This document shows positions 9,124-17,582 of a DNA stretch of 64,000 nucleotides, piece after piece. Source of the stretch: JAICMB01 sp963838885 (GTDB taxonomy: Bacteria; Acidobacteriota; Terriglobia; Bryobacterales; Bryobacteraceae); contig CAWITB010000055.1 of the NCBI GenBank assembly GCA_963838885.1, positions 209,331 to 273,330 of the forward strand, given 5' to 3'. Below the pieces are notes generated by a model, which saw nothing but the letters and a program-made list of their open reading frames with translations, did no database searches and was not told where the DNA came from. Both the position numbers and the translations under genes were made by a program. The stretch's first letter is position 1. Each line of letters begins with the position of its first letter.

Positions 9124-9266
9124 CTTCCAAATTCACGATCGTTGATTTCGTGCTCTTTTGGGTCCACGTGGAACATTAGACGCCCGTTGGGGGTAACGCT
9201 GAGGCTCCACGTGCCCTTGCGGGCGGCAGTCAGTGTGTTGACGCTCTGCGGCAAGCGGCCGGCAAA
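9084..9266 (-). pseudogene. higB: Remnant of HigB-type toxin (RelE superfamily)
   Basis: Translation of this stretch gives a piece that matches the central and C-terminal part of HigB mRNA interferases: 'LTAARKGTWSLSVTPNGRLMF' followed by 'HVDPKEHEINDREFGR', running to a stop at 9084-9086. HigB toxins normally continue this 'RKGTWSL..T.NWRLTF' block with an acidic, His-containing tail. Here the N-terminal third, including the start codon, is absent and the conserved Trp of 'NWR' is Gly. The fragment begins within a few bases of the urtE stop codon. It should encode no active toxin. Confidence 0.6.
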
Positions 9267-9271
9267 CCCGC

Positions 9272-9967
9272 TTACAGCGTCAGGTGCTGTCGTAGAGCCT
9301 CTTCATTCAACTCCGCGATCGAGCCTTCCGCCACCACCGCGCCCTTTTCCATGATGTAGCTGCGGTCCGCCAGGCGCATGGCGAATTCGAGATATTGCTC
9401 CACCAGCAGAACGCCGATTTTCCCGGACTGCTTGATGCGCAGAATAGCCTCTTCGATCAGATCGATGATCGACGGCTGAATTCCCTCCGTCGGCTCGTCC
9501 AGCAACAACAGCCGCGGCCCCGAAAGCAGCGCGCGCGCAATCGCCAGTTGTTGCTGCTCGCCTCCACTGAGGTCGCCGCCACGCCGCTTCAGCATTCCCT
9601 TCAGCGCGGGAAAGAGGCCGAAGCATTCCTCCATCGCGCCGTTCGCGGGACTTTGCCGCGCTGTCAGCCCGAGCTGAAGATTCTGAGCGACGGTAAGCCC
9701 CGCCAGGATTTCGCGTCCCTGCGGAACATAAGCGATGCCTTGCCGCGCACGCTGGTAGGCCGGCTTCGAGGTGATCTCCTCGCCGCTCAGGACCACACTT
9801 CCGCGTCTGGCGGGCACCAGGCCGATGAGACTCTTGAGCAGCGTTGTCTTGCCCGCTCCGTTGCGGCCCATCAGGCAGGTTACGCCATGAGTTGGAATTC
9901 GCATGGTCACGTCGCGCAGAATGTGGCTCCCGCCGTAGTAAACGTTGAGCCTGTCAATTTCGAGCAT
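9272..9967 (-). CDS. urtE: Urea ABC transporter ATP-binding protein UrtE
   Basis: 231 aa LivF-type ATPase. Start placed at ATG 9967 because the protein then begins MLEIDRLNVYYGGSHIL as in UrtE/LivF proteins. Walker A is 'GRNGAGKTTLLK', the signature is 'LSGGEQQQLAIARAL', Walker B is 'LLLLDEPTEG' and the switch is 'LLVEQ'; all are intact. It energises import through UrtB/UrtC together with UrtD. Assignment to urea rather than branched amino acids rests on UrtA and the adjacent urease genes. Its start overlaps the end of urtD by 14 bases. Its 3' end is partly duplicated beyond the higBA remnant. Confidence 0.9.
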   Translation of the reverse strand: MLEIDRLNVYYGGSHILRDVTMRIPTHGVTCLMGRNGAGKTTLLKSLIGLVPARRGSVVLSGEEITSKPAYQRARQGIAYVPQGREILAGLTVAQNLQLGLTARQSPANGAMEECFGLFPALKGMLKRRGGDLSGGEQQQLAIARALLSGPRLLLLDEPTEGIQPSIIDLIEEAILRIKQSGKIGVLLVEQYLEFAMRLADRSYIMEKGAVVAEGSIAELNEEALRQHLTL

Positions 9968-10718
9968 GACGCTTGTGCCCGCCCAGATAGATTTCAATTA
10001 CGCGCGGATCGCTTTGGATGCGCTCGAACGGCCCTTCGCACAGCACCTGCCCTTCGTGCAGCACCGTCACCGTGCGCGCGATGCTTTTCACAAAGTTCAT
10101 ATCGTGTTCAATGACCAGCACGGAACGATGCCCCGCGATTGAGAGCAGCAACGCCGCGGTCTCCTCGGTTTCGCGATCGGTCATCCCGGCGACAGGCTCG
10201 TCAATCAGCATCACCTTGGGATCCTGCGCCATCACCATCCCAATCTCAAGCCATTGTTTTTCTCCGTGCGAGAGCGTCTCGGCGATATGAAACCGCTTGT
10301 CCTTGAGGCGAACGGCCTCGAGTGCCTCCTCGATGCGTCTGCGCACGTCCGCCGGCGCGCCTCGCCGCAGCATCGCCCAAACTCCCTTGCTCGGACGCCG
10401 CACCGCGAGCTCCAGATTTTCAAGTACGGTGAGACGCCGCAGAATGGAGGGCGTCTGAAATTTCCTCCCGATCCCCAGCCCCGCGATCTCGTGTTCGCGC
10501 AGCCGGATCACGTCCGTCAACTCGCCGAAAATCACCCGGCCCTCGATCGGCTTTACTTTCCCGCAGATCACGTCGAGCAGCGTCGTTTTTCCCGCTCCGT
10601 TGGGGCCGATAACCACGCGCAGCTCACCCGGGTCCATGTAGAAATTAACCCCGCGTAAGGCCTGAAAGCCTTCGAAGCTGACCGTGACCCCTTCGAGGTA
10701 GAGAATCGATTCCGGCAT
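9954..10718 (-). CDS. urtD: Urea ABC transporter ATP-binding protein UrtD
   Basis: 254 aa LivG-type ATPase. Walker A 'GPNGAGKTTLLDVICGK' is near residue 38, the signature region 'LSHGEKQWLEIGMVMAQDP' and Walker B 'VMLIDEPVAGM' are present, and 'VLVIEHDMNFV' supplies the switch His. 'LSHGEKQWLEIGM' in place of the usual LSGGQ is the hallmark of UrtD over LivG. It pairs with UrtE to power urea uptake at the cytoplasmic face. Two bases separate its start from the urtC stop, indicating one transcript. Confidence 0.92.
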   Translation of the reverse strand: MPESILYLEGVTVSFEGFQALRGVNFYMDPGELRVVIGPNGAGKTTLLDVICGKVKPIEGRVIFGELTDVIRLREHEIAGLGIGRKFQTPSILRRLTVLENLELAVRRPSKGVWAMLRRGAPADVRRRIEEALEAVRLKDKRFHIAETLSHGEKQWLEIGMVMAQDPKVMLIDEPVAGMTDRETEETAALLLSIAGHRSVLVIEHDMNFVKSIARTVTVLHEGQVLCEGPFERIQSDPRVIEIYLGGHKRHARN

Positions 10719-10720
10719 TT

Positions 10721-11797
10721 CTATCGCACTGCGTGTTCTGCCTTCACTTCTTCCAGCTCCGGCTCAAGTTCCGGGATACGCGGACGCCCCCAGCGCTTTA
10801 GCAGCCCCATGAGACCCTCGGGGAAAAGAAGCACCACGCCCACAAACAAAAGACCGTAGCTGTACAGCCAGACGGACGGCATCGACTCGCTTAAAGCGCT
10901 CTTGGCGGCGTTGACCAGAACCGCGCCGAGAATGGCTCCGGTCAAAGTTCCGCGCCCCCCCACCGCTACCCAGACCACCATCTCGATCGAAGGCACGACG
11001 CCCACGTTCGACGGCGAGATGATCCCGACCTGCGGCACAAACAGCGCGCCCGCCAATCCCGCCAGCGCCGCCGAGACCGAAAACACGAACGTCTTGTAAG
11101 CGGCGGGATTGTAGCCCAGATAGCGCATGCGGTTCTCGCCATCCCGGATCGCCTCCAGCGCCCTTCCAAACCGTCCGCTTGTGATCCAGCGGCAGAACAG
11201 ATAGCTCAGCGCCAGCGCCATCACCGTGACGTAGTAAATCCCGCGTTGGGTCGAGCGCGCCTCGAGCGGAAAGCCTGCGATGCTCTTAAAATCGGTGAGC
11301 CCGTTGGTCCCACCCGTATAAGGCTGCTGTCCCACGAGCAGGAGGCTCGCCACCAGCGCGAGCGCCTGCGTGATGATCGCGAAATAAACGCCTTGCACGC
11401 GGTTGCGGAAGGTCAAGTATCCCATGACGAGAGCGAACAGCGCCGGCGCCAGCATTACAGCCGGTATCGCGATCGAGAAGTGAACCATGGGCTTCCAGAA
11501 CCAGGGCAGCTCCGTGCGGCCGTTCCACACCATGAAATCCGGCAGGCTCCCCGGCGGGGCGCTGGCCTGAAGCTTCAGGTACATGGCCATGCAATAACCG
11601 CCCAGTCCAAAGAACACGCCGTGCCCCAGGCTCAACATTCCGGTGTAGCCCCACACCAGATCGATCCCCAGAGCGCACACCGCAAACGCCAGAAATTTTC
11701 CGAGCAGGTTGAGGCGGAAATCGCTCAGCAGGGCGGGCGCGATCAGCAGCACCGCCATCGCCGCGATCAAGGCGACGCTTTCACGCCTGAGCTTCAC
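10721..11797 (-). CDS. urtC: Urea ABC transporter permease UrtC
   Basis: 358 aa inner-membrane permease of the LivM type with eight or more hydrophobic segments. Diagnostic pieces are 'DLVWGYTGMLSLGHGVFFGLGGYCMAMYL' (about residues 46-74), 'GGTNGLTDF' and 'VWVAVGGRGTLTGAILGAVLVN'. The latter includes the loop that contacts the ATPases. The family length is typical. It forms the translocation channel with UrtB. The gene is the fourth of a six-gene minus-strand operon starting with a porin. Confidence 0.92.
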   Translation of the reverse strand: MKLRRESVALIAAMAVLLIAPALLSDFRLNLLGKFLAFAVCALGIDLVWGYTGMLSLGHGVFFGLGGYCMAMYLKLQASAPPGSLPDFMVWNGRTELPWFWKPMVHFSIAIPAVMLAPALFALVMGYLTFRNRVQGVYFAIITQALALVASLLLVGQQPYTGGTNGLTDFKSIAGFPLEARSTQRGIYYVTVMALALSYLFCRWITSGRFGRALEAIRDGENRMRYLGYNPAAYKTFVFSVSAALAGLAGALFVPQVGIISPSNVGVVPSIEMVVWVAVGGRGTLTGAILGAVLVNAAKSALSESMPSVWLYSYGLLFVGVVLLFPEGLMGLLKRWGRPRIPELEPELEEVKAEHAVR

Positions 11798-11801
11798 GCT
11801 C

Positions 11802-12713
11802 TTAATCCAGACTCCTTGATCGCGACGGAAAGAAGCCGCTCGGCTTCCATTGCAGGAACAGAATGACGAGCGTAAATACGATCACGCGTCCCATGGTGGC
11901 GGTGCTGAAGCTCTCGAAAAGCGTGTTGGTCTCGCCAATGCCGAAGCTCCCTGCGATGGCGCCCGCCAGCTTCCCCACTCCTCCCAATACCACGACCATG
12001 AACGCATCCACGATATAATTCTGTCCCGTGGTCGGCCCCACCGATCCCATCAGGCTGAGGATGCATCCGGCAAGTCCCGCGACGCCCGAGCCCAGCGCGA
12101 ACGTATACATGTCCACCCGCGCCGTGCGGATGCCCAGACAGGCGCTCATTTCGCGGTTCTGCATCACCGCCCGCATTTTGAGCCCGAATGCGGTGCGGAA
12201 CAGCAGGAAGTACATCGCCGCGACGCACGCCGCGGTCACCGCCAGGATAAAAATTCTGAGATGCGGGAATTCCAGCGTTCCCTGAATCTGCCAGCGCCCC
12301 TGCAGCCAGGGAGGGCTGCGCACGTCTACGTTGTTAGCGCCGAAAATCTGCCGCAGTACTTGCTGCAGGATCAAGCTTACGCCCCAGGTCGCCAGCAGCG
12401 TCTCGAGCGGCCTGCCGTACAGAAAACGGATCAGCGTGCGTTCGAGCGCCAGGCCCGCCGCTCCCGCCGCCACGATCGCAAGCGGCATCGCCAGCGCGAA
12501 ATACCATCCAAAAGCCCATTCCGGAAAATGCGCCACGAAGAAATTCTGCACCACATAGGCGGTGTAGGCGCCCAGCATCATCAATTCGCCATGCGCCATG
12601 TTGATCACGCCCATGAGGCCGAAAGTGATGGCGAGCCCCAGCGCGATCAACAGCAGAATCGAGCTGGAGCTCAGGCCATTGAACAATTGTCCGATCAGGA
12701 ATGTCGTATCCAT
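11802..12713 (-). CDS. urtB: Urea ABC transporter permease UrtB
   Basis: 303 aa LivH-type permease. I start it at ATG 12713 (MDTTFLIGQLFNGLS); a longer in-frame start would overlap urtA. Key segments are 'LIALGLAITFGLMGVINMAHGELMMLGAY' early, 'GVSLILQQVLRQIFGANN', and 'VVLGGVGKLAGAIAG' near the end. 'GLKMRAVMQNREMSACLGI' is the cytoplasmic coupling loop, in its UrtB form. It partners with UrtC. Four bases lie between its stop and urtC. Confidence 0.92.
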   Translation of the reverse strand: MDTTFLIGQLFNGLSSSSILLLIALGLAITFGLMGVINMAHGELMMLGAYTAYVVQNFFVAHFPEWAFGWYFALAMPLAIVAAGAAGLALERTLIRFLYGRPLETLLATWGVSLILQQVLRQIFGANNVDVRSPPWLQGRWQIQGTLEFPHLRIFILAVTAACVAAMYFLLFRTAFGLKMRAVMQNREMSACLGIRTARVDMYTFALGSGVAGLAGCILSLMGSVGPTTGQNYIVDAFMVVVLGGVGKLAGAIAGSFGIGETNTLFESFSTATMGRVIVFTLVILFLQWKPSGFFPSRSRSLD

Positions 12714-12727
12714 CTTTACATCGCGGC

Positions 12728-13990
12728 CTAGCTCCCCACCGTGCCACCCCGCGTCCAGTCGCAAACGCGGTCCTTATGCAATAGAACATTCCAGGGAATC
12801 GGAGCCACGGGAGCGGGCGTCGAATAGACCACGTCAAACTGCCCATCCGTCCGGATCTGGCCGATGCGGACCGTCTTCCAGGTGTGCTGGTTCTTTTCGT
12901 CGATTTTCACCATTCCCTCCGGCGCATGGAACTCCTGGCCCAGCGCGCCTTGCCGGATGGCGTTGACCTCGATCGACCCCGCCTTTCTCACTGCCTGCGC
13001 CCATAGATGCACCTGGAAATAAGCGGCCTCGATGGGGTCGTCGGTGACTCGATTGGCGCCGAACCGTTTCTTGAACTTCGCCACGAACGCTTTGTTTTCG
13101 GGGCTGTTCACGCTCTGGAAATAATTCCACGCCGCGTAGTGCCCTTGGGCCACGCTGCCGCCGATTCCGCGCATTTCATCCTCGGCCACGCTGACCGCCA
13201 TCACGGGAATGTCCTTGGCGGAAATGCCCGCGTTCTTCAACTGCTTATAGAACGCCACGTTGCTATCGCCGTTGATGGTGCTGAACACGACATCCGGTTT
13301 GGCCGAGCGGATCTTGTTCACCACCGTGCTGTATTCGAGATGGCCCAGCGGCGTGTACTCCTCGCCCACCAGTTGCCCGCCTTCCTTGCGCAACTGCGCC
13401 TTGATGACCAGATTGGCCGTGCGCGGAAACACGTAGTCCGATCCCAGAAGATAGAATTTCTTGCCGCGATTCTTCAGCAGCCAGCTCACCGCCGGCTCGA
13501 TCTGCTGGTTCGGCGCCGCGCCGGTGTAGAACACGTTATGCGAGCACTCCTCGCCCTCGTATTGCACCGGATACCACAGCAGCCCGTTGTTCTTTTCAAA
13601 TACCGGGAGCACGGCTTTGCGGCTCGCCGAGGTCCAGCAGCCGAACACCGAGCATACCTTGTCGCTCAGCAGCAGCTTCTTGCTTTTCTCGGCGAACGTC
13701 GGCCAATCGGAGGCGCCGTCCTCGACAATCGGCTGCACCTTGCGTCCCAGCACGCCCCCCGCTGCGTTGATCTCTTCGATCGCCATCAGCTCCACATCGC
13801 GCAGCGAGGTTTCGCTGATCGCCATGGTGCCGCTGAGGGAGTGCAGGACGCCGACCTTGATCGGAGCCGCATCCCCCAACGCTCCACGCGCGACAAAATT
13901 AAAGCTCAGTGCGGCCGCTGCCGCCGCAGTCCCTTTCAGGACGGATCTCCGCGTGGAAAGCTTCGCCGAAACTTCTGTGAGGTTGGTCAT
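12728..13990 (-). CDS. urtA: Urea ABC transporter substrate-binding protein UrtA
   Basis: 420 aa from ATG 13990, chosen because GGAGA lies seven bases upstream. The N-terminus has a twin-arginine-like signal (STRRSVLKGTAAAAAALSF), so it is exported to the periplasm. The mature protein is a type 1 periplasmic binding fold: 'IKVGVLHSLSGTMAISETSLRD' in type, 'INAAGGVLGRKVQPIVEDGASDW', 'CWTSASRKAVLPVFE' and 'LLWYPVQYEGEECSHNVFYTGAAPNQQ'. The last is the hallmark of urea/short-chain amide binders over leucine binders. It delivers urea to UrtBC. It directly follows the porin gene. Confidence 0.93.
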   Translation of the reverse strand: MTNLTEVSAKLSTRRSVLKGTAAAAAALSFNFVARGALGDAAPIKVGVLHSLSGTMAISETSLRDVELMAIEEINAAGGVLGRKVQPIVEDGASDWPTFAEKSKKLLLSDKVCSVFGCWTSASRKAVLPVFEKNNGLLWYPVQYEGEECSHNVFYTGAAPNQQIEPAVSWLLKNRGKKFYLLGSDYVFPRTANLVIKAQLRKEGGQLVGEEYTPLGHLEYSTVVNKIRSAKPDVVFSTINGDSNVAFYKQLKNAGISAKDIPVMAVSVAEDEMRGIGGSVAQGHYAAWNYFQSVNSPENKAFVAKFKKRFGANRVTDDPIEAAYFQVHLWAQAVRKAGSIEVNAIRQGALGQEFHAPEGMVKIDEKNQHTWKTVRIGQIRTDGQFDVVYSTPAPVAPIPWNVLLHKDRVCDWTRGGTVGS

Positions 13991-14014
13991 TTTTATCTCC
14001 GTTAAGAATCCCAT

Positions 14015-15274
14015 CTAAAACGTGTAAAACACCGATGCCATGGGTTGATACGCGCTGTCGTGGGCTCCGCCGGTCCAGGACGTCTGCAGATAATTCAGCT
14101 CCAGGGCGAATTTCAAATTGTCGAGCACGGTGACGATCGCGTTCACGTACTCGCGCTGGTTTCTGCGGTAGTTCAAGTCGTTATTCGAAATGCCGCGCAA
14201 GTCTTTCCCAACGGGATTATCGAGACCATAGCCCGCCGAGAAAGCCCAGCGGCGGATAGGACCGTAGCTCAGCTCCGCAAAACCTGTTGAAGTGCGGATC
14301 GGTAGATTGCCGAGCGTCGCGTTATAGGCCTGGCCGAAGCGGAAGTATTCATCGCCCAGCCCCTGTCCATGCGCCCATTTCCCCAAGACTTTCAGCTTCG
14401 GGCTCAATGGGACGGCGAACTCCGCGCCGATGAGATCCGACTTGATGGACGGACCCGATGACGCCGCCTGCGTGAATTGCCGGTACGCGCCCGACACCGC
14501 GACGAGCCCGCCTCCTCCCATGCCCCATTTCTGATACGCCAGGCGTGCGCCGATGTACGGCATCTTCACGGGATCGGTGAACGGATCGGAAACGCCCGGT
14601 TGCGGTTGCAGCGTGAACCCGCGTTCAAAACGATACACCGTTCCGAGCGCTTCCCAGCGCTTGCCGAATTTCTGGCGCAGCGTCACCTGTGGAATGCGCT
14701 GCCACAGGTCGCCGCCGTAGCCCATGATCGAAAAATCCATGATGTCGGGAAGCAGTTGCACTACCGGCAGCCAATCCATTCCGGCGGTAATCTTGGTGTC
14801 CTGGCGGCTCCATGCGATAAACGCCAGACGCAGCCGCGGCGTGATCAGATTGGCTGAATCGGTCGAGTAAAAATCCACCTCCACGCGCCCTTCGATGTTC
14901 TGATCGCCTCGTTGATAGTTGCTGACGAGTCCGAGCACGCTGAAGCGCGGGTTGAAGGTCGCGGACGACGTCGGCTCCGGACCGGCGGCGGTTGAATAAC
15001 CGTTGAATTGCCGCGGGTCCAGAGGATTCGTTCCGCGGCTGCTGTATGTCACATCCAGCTCGACGCGGCCATACGGCGTGACCGAAAACTTTGGCTGGTT
15101 TGACGGAACTTGAACTTTGTCCGGCGTCTGATTCGGAGCGCCCGAACTATCCTGGGCCGAAGAAGCATCGTCTGACGCAGGCTCCTTCGATACCGCCTTC
15201 TCCTTGTTCTCGGCATTCAAGGTCAACAGCGCCACTGCCGCGAGTGTGACGCGGCACACCGCTCGCATACTCAT
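14015..15274 (-). CDS. Outer-membrane porin-like protein at head of urt operon
   Basis: 419 aa. After a signal-like start (MRAVCRVTLAAVALLTL) comes a low-complexity, Ser/Asp-rich linker. A predicted beta-barrel follows from about residue 62 ('VTPYGRVELDVTYSSRG'), with alternating aromatic strands through 'KFALELNYLQTSW' to the terminal 'PMASVFYTF'. A C-terminal Phe is a usual signal for barrel insertion. The gene is 25 bp upstream of urtA on the same strand, so it heads the urea-import operon and probably admits urea, or serves a general solute, across the outer membrane. The role in urea entry is inferred from position only. Confidence 0.75.
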   Translation of the reverse strand: MSMRAVCRVTLAAVALLTLNAENKEKAVSKEPASDDASSAQDSSGAPNQTPDKVQVPSNQPKFSVTPYGRVELDVTYSSRGTNPLDPRQFNGYSTAAGPEPTSSATFNPRFSVLGLVSNYQRGDQNIEGRVEVDFYSTDSANLITPRLRLAFIAWSRQDTKITAGMDWLPVVQLLPDIMDFSIMGYGGDLWQRIPQVTLRQKFGKRWEALGTVYRFERGFTLQPQPGVSDPFTDPVKMPYIGARLAYQKWGMGGGGLVAVSGAYRQFTQAASSGPSIKSDLIGAEFAVPLSPKLKVLGKWAHGQGLGDEYFRFGQAYNATLGNLPIRTSTGFAELSYGPIRRWAFSAGYGLDNPVGKDLRGISNNDLNYRRNQREYVNAIVTVLDNLKFALELNYLQTSWTGGAHDSAYQPMASVFYTF

Positions 15275-15439
15275 CGGACATCCCTTTCGTCTGTGTTGGA
15301 GGCGCTACCGGAATAAGTTCGACGTGGCTAACTCACGGTCGCAGGTAACTTGAGTGAAACTGATCATAACCTGGATGCCGATACCGGTCCAATCAATAAT
15401 TTCTATTGCTCGCTAAGATTTTCTCGATTAGCATCAAGG
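15275..15439. promoter_or_regulatory. Divergent control region between urt import operon and urease operon
   Basis: These 165 bases lie between the porin-urtABCDE start (minus) and the likely ureF start (plus). Promoters for both must lie here or overlap the gene starts. Porin has an AAAGGGA ribosome-binding site. I found no convincing NtcA/NtrC-like palindrome by eye. The part after about 15360 is AT-richer than the surroundings. A TTG at 15350 could alternatively start ureF, which would shorten the region. Confidence 0.45.
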
Positions 15440-16102
15440 ATGACGCAAGGCCGCTCACTGCTCGAGCTGCTTCAACTCTTCGATAGCGCTCTGCCCATCG
15501 GCGCCGCGGCGCACTCCTGGGGTCTCGAATCTCTCGCGGCGGAGGGATTCGTGAAGGCCCCCGATCTGCGCCGCTATCTGGACCATTTGTTATCCGAGAC
15601 ATGGCTGCTCGAAGCGGTGTTCTGCCGCGCGGCTCACGATGCGGCGCAGAGCGGCGTTTCCGTGTGCGAGCTCAACCAGCGGCTAAGCGCGATGCGGCCG
15701 GCGCGCGAAGTACGCGATGCGAGTCTGACGCTCGGCCGGCGCTTCGTCGAGCTCGCGGCCGCCGTCAGCCGCCACGAAAGATTGCAAGCGGAGACGGGCC
15801 GCCCCACGCACTTGGCGATCGCCGTCGGCCTCGCCGGAGGAGTGCTCCATTTTGACCGCGATGCCACTGTTCTGGCGTTTCTCGAGCAGAGCGCCGCGGC
15901 CCTCATCTCCGCCGCCGTACGCCTCTTGCCTATTGGGCAGATGCAGGCCAGTGCTCTTCTCTGGGATCTCAAATCGGGAATCCTTGAATGCGCCGGCCGC
16001 AGCGCGACCATCGCCGTGGTCGAGGCGGCCGCATTTGCGCCGCTCTCCGATTTAGCTTCGATGCGGCACCCCCGATTGGAAACCCGCCTGTTCATCTGTT
16101 GA
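15440..16102 (+). CDS. ureF: Urease accessory protein UreF
   Basis: About 220 aa from ATG 15440; the sequence 'LLELLQLFDSALPIGAAAHSWGLE' right after it is the canonical UreF beginning. An in-frame TTG at 15350 would add 30 residues of unrelated character. UreF acts with UreD and UreG in inserting nickel into the apo-urease complex in the cytoplasm, as an all-helical scaffold. 'LPIGQMQASALLWDLK' near the C-terminus is also typical. It is the first gene of ureF-D-A-B-C-G, 4 bp ahead of ureD. This order, with the accessory genes placed first, differs from the common ureDABCEFG. Confidence 0.9.
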   Translation: MTQGRSLLELLQLFDSALPIGAAAHSWGLESLAAEGFVKAPDLRRYLDHLLSETWLLEAVFCRAAHDAAQSGVSVCELNQRLSAMRPAREVRDASLTLGRRFVELAAAVSRHERLQAETGRPTHLAIAVGLAGGVLHFDRDATVLAFLEQSAAALISAAVRLLPIGQMQASALLWDLKSGILECAGRSATIAVVEAAAFAPLSDLASMRHPRLETRLFIC

Positions 16103-16106
16103 CGCC

Positions 16107-16949
16107 ATGAATTCCGCCCATTGCAATGCGCGTCTATGCCACGGCAATGGTCACACGCATTTGCGTGTAGACGAACAGCAGCCGCCATGGAGAGTAGTGC
16201 GCGGATTCCCGAACGCGGCGCGGGAGTGTCTGGTGCATCTCAATAACGTCTCGGGTGGCGTCCTCTCCGGAGACGACTTGCGCCTGACAGTGACTCTCGA
16301 CGCAGAGGCGCGCGCCCAGATCACGACCACCGGAGCCACGCGCGTCTATCGTCGGCGCGGCGGAGCGGAGGGAGCGCGTCAGTATTCGAAATTCGTTCTT
16401 GGCGCCTCCGCGGTGCTCGAATATCTGCCCGATCCGCTCATTCCATTCGCGGCCTCGCGATTCGAGCAGCGTACTTTTTTCCGCCTTGCGCCGGATGCGA
16501 CGCTGTTCGCCTGGGACATTGTGACCGCGGGACGCCAGGCCTCGCACGAGACCTTCGCTTATGAGCGGCTGGCCCTTGCGACGGAAATTTGGTCGGACGG
16601 CACGCCCATTCTGATTGAACATTACGTCATCGAGCCTGCGCTGCGGCCGCTCGATTCGCCGGCGCGGATGGGGCCATATCAAACCATGGCCGCGTTATAC
16701 GTTTGCCGCGCCGGTTCCTCCCCGCAATTGTGGCGGGAGCTTGAGAACCATCTGGCCCACATCGCCGCGCAGCGTAGCGATCGCGATGAAATCCTGTGGG
16801 GAGTGAGCGCGCTGGTTCGCGACGGGCTTGTCGTCCGCGGTCTCGCTCGTTGTGCCCGCAACATTCCCGGAGATCTGACGGCGTTCTGGTGCGCCGCTAA
16901 GAAAATGGTGTGCGGCGCGGAGATCATTCCGCCGCGCAAGATATACTAG
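16107..16949 (+). CDS. ureD: Urease accessory protein UreD
   Basis: 280 aa UreD/UreH, the chaperone that binds apo-urease and recruits UreF-UreG for nickel loading. The N-terminal 'CLVHLNNVSGGVLSGDDL' (around residue 40), 'QITTTGATRVYR' and 'LEYLPDPLIPFAASRFEQRT' are diagnostic strands of the family. 'DIVTAGRQASHETFAYERL' also fits. Length is normal. It is tightly packed between ureF and ureA. Confidence 0.92.
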   Translation: MNSAHCNARLCHGNGHTHLRVDEQQPPWRVVRGFPNAARECLVHLNNVSGGVLSGDDLRLTVTLDAEARAQITTTGATRVYRRRGGAEGARQYSKFVLGASAVLEYLPDPLIPFAASRFEQRTFFRLAPDATLFAWDIVTAGRQASHETFAYERLALATEIWSDGTPILIEHYVIEPALRPLDSPARMGPYQTMAALYVCRAGSSPQLWRELENHLAHIAAQRSDRDEILWGVSALVRDGLVVRGLARCARNIPGDLTAFWCAAKKMVCGAEIIPPRKIY

Positions 16950-16970
16950 CCCTAAATAAGGAGAAGCCGG

Positions 16971-17273
16971 GTGCATCTGACGCCGCGCGAGCAGGAAAAA
17001 CTAATGATTTTTGTCGCGGCCGAAGTGGCCGCGCGGCGGCGCCGCCGTGGCTTGAAACTGAATTACCCGGAAGCGATGGCGCTCCTTTCGGCCGCGATTC
17101 TGGAATCCGCGCGCGACGGCAAAACCGTGGCGGAAGTCATGACCGAGCTCACTCAAGTCCTCAAGCGCGAGGACGTGATGGACGGGGTCCCCGAGATGAT
17201 TCACGAGGTGCAGGTGGAGGCAACCTTCCCCGATGGAACCAAGCTCGTCACCTTGCACGATCCGATCCAGTGA
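16971..17273 (+). CDS. ureA: Urease gamma subunit
   Basis: 100 aa, the full length of the gamma subunit. It starts at GTG 16971 behind a good AAGGAG site about nine bases upstream, giving MHLTPREQEKLMIF. 'LKLNYPEAMALLSAAILE' and 'HEVQVEATFPDGTKLVTLHDPI' are near-universal in UreA. It forms the (alpha-beta-gamma)3 urease with UreB and UreC. Three bases separate it from ureB. Confidence 0.96.
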   Translation: MHLTPREQEKLMIFVAAEVAARRRRRGLKLNYPEAMALLSAAILESARDGKTVAEVMTELTQVLKREDVMDGVPEMIHEVQVEATFPDGTKLVTLHDPIQ

Positions 17274-17276
17274 CTT

Positions 17277-17582
17277 ATGATCCCAGGCGAATATTTTCTT
17301 GAACCCTCCGATATTCCGGCGAATGCCGGGCGCCCGGTAACGCGCGTGGTGGTGCGCAATACGGGCGATCGGCCGGTTCAGGTTGGCAGTCATTATCACT
17401 TTTTCGAGGTCAATCGCGCGCTCGAATTCAATCGCATCCAGGCGCGCGGAATGCGGTTAAATATTCCGGCGGGAACGGCGGCGCGATTCGAGCCTGGCGA
17501 TGAAAAGGAAATCGAGCTGACGCCTATCGGCGGAAACAGGCTCATGTATGGTCACCGCGGATTGGTGAACGGCGCGCTATGA
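17277..17582 (+). CDS. ureB: Urease beta subunit
   Basis: 101 aa, full-length beta subunit beginning MIPGEYFLEPSDI. Hallmarks are 'RPVQVGSHYHFFEVNRALEF' and the C-terminal 'GGNRLMYGHRGLVNG'. It is a structural subunit of the urease trimer. Its stop codon overlaps the ureC start (ATGA), a sign of translational coupling. Confidence 0.96.
   Translation: MIPGEYFLEPSDIPANAGRPVTRVVVRNTGDRPVQVGSHYHFFEVNRALEFNRIQARGMRLNIPAGTAARFEPGDEKEIELTPIGGNRLMYGHRGLVNGAL

Noticed and set aside
11246..13005. Long plus-strand open frames opposite urtA, urtB and urtC (up to about 330 codons)
   Set aside because: His/Arg/Gln-rich antisense shadows of well-recognised transporter genes.
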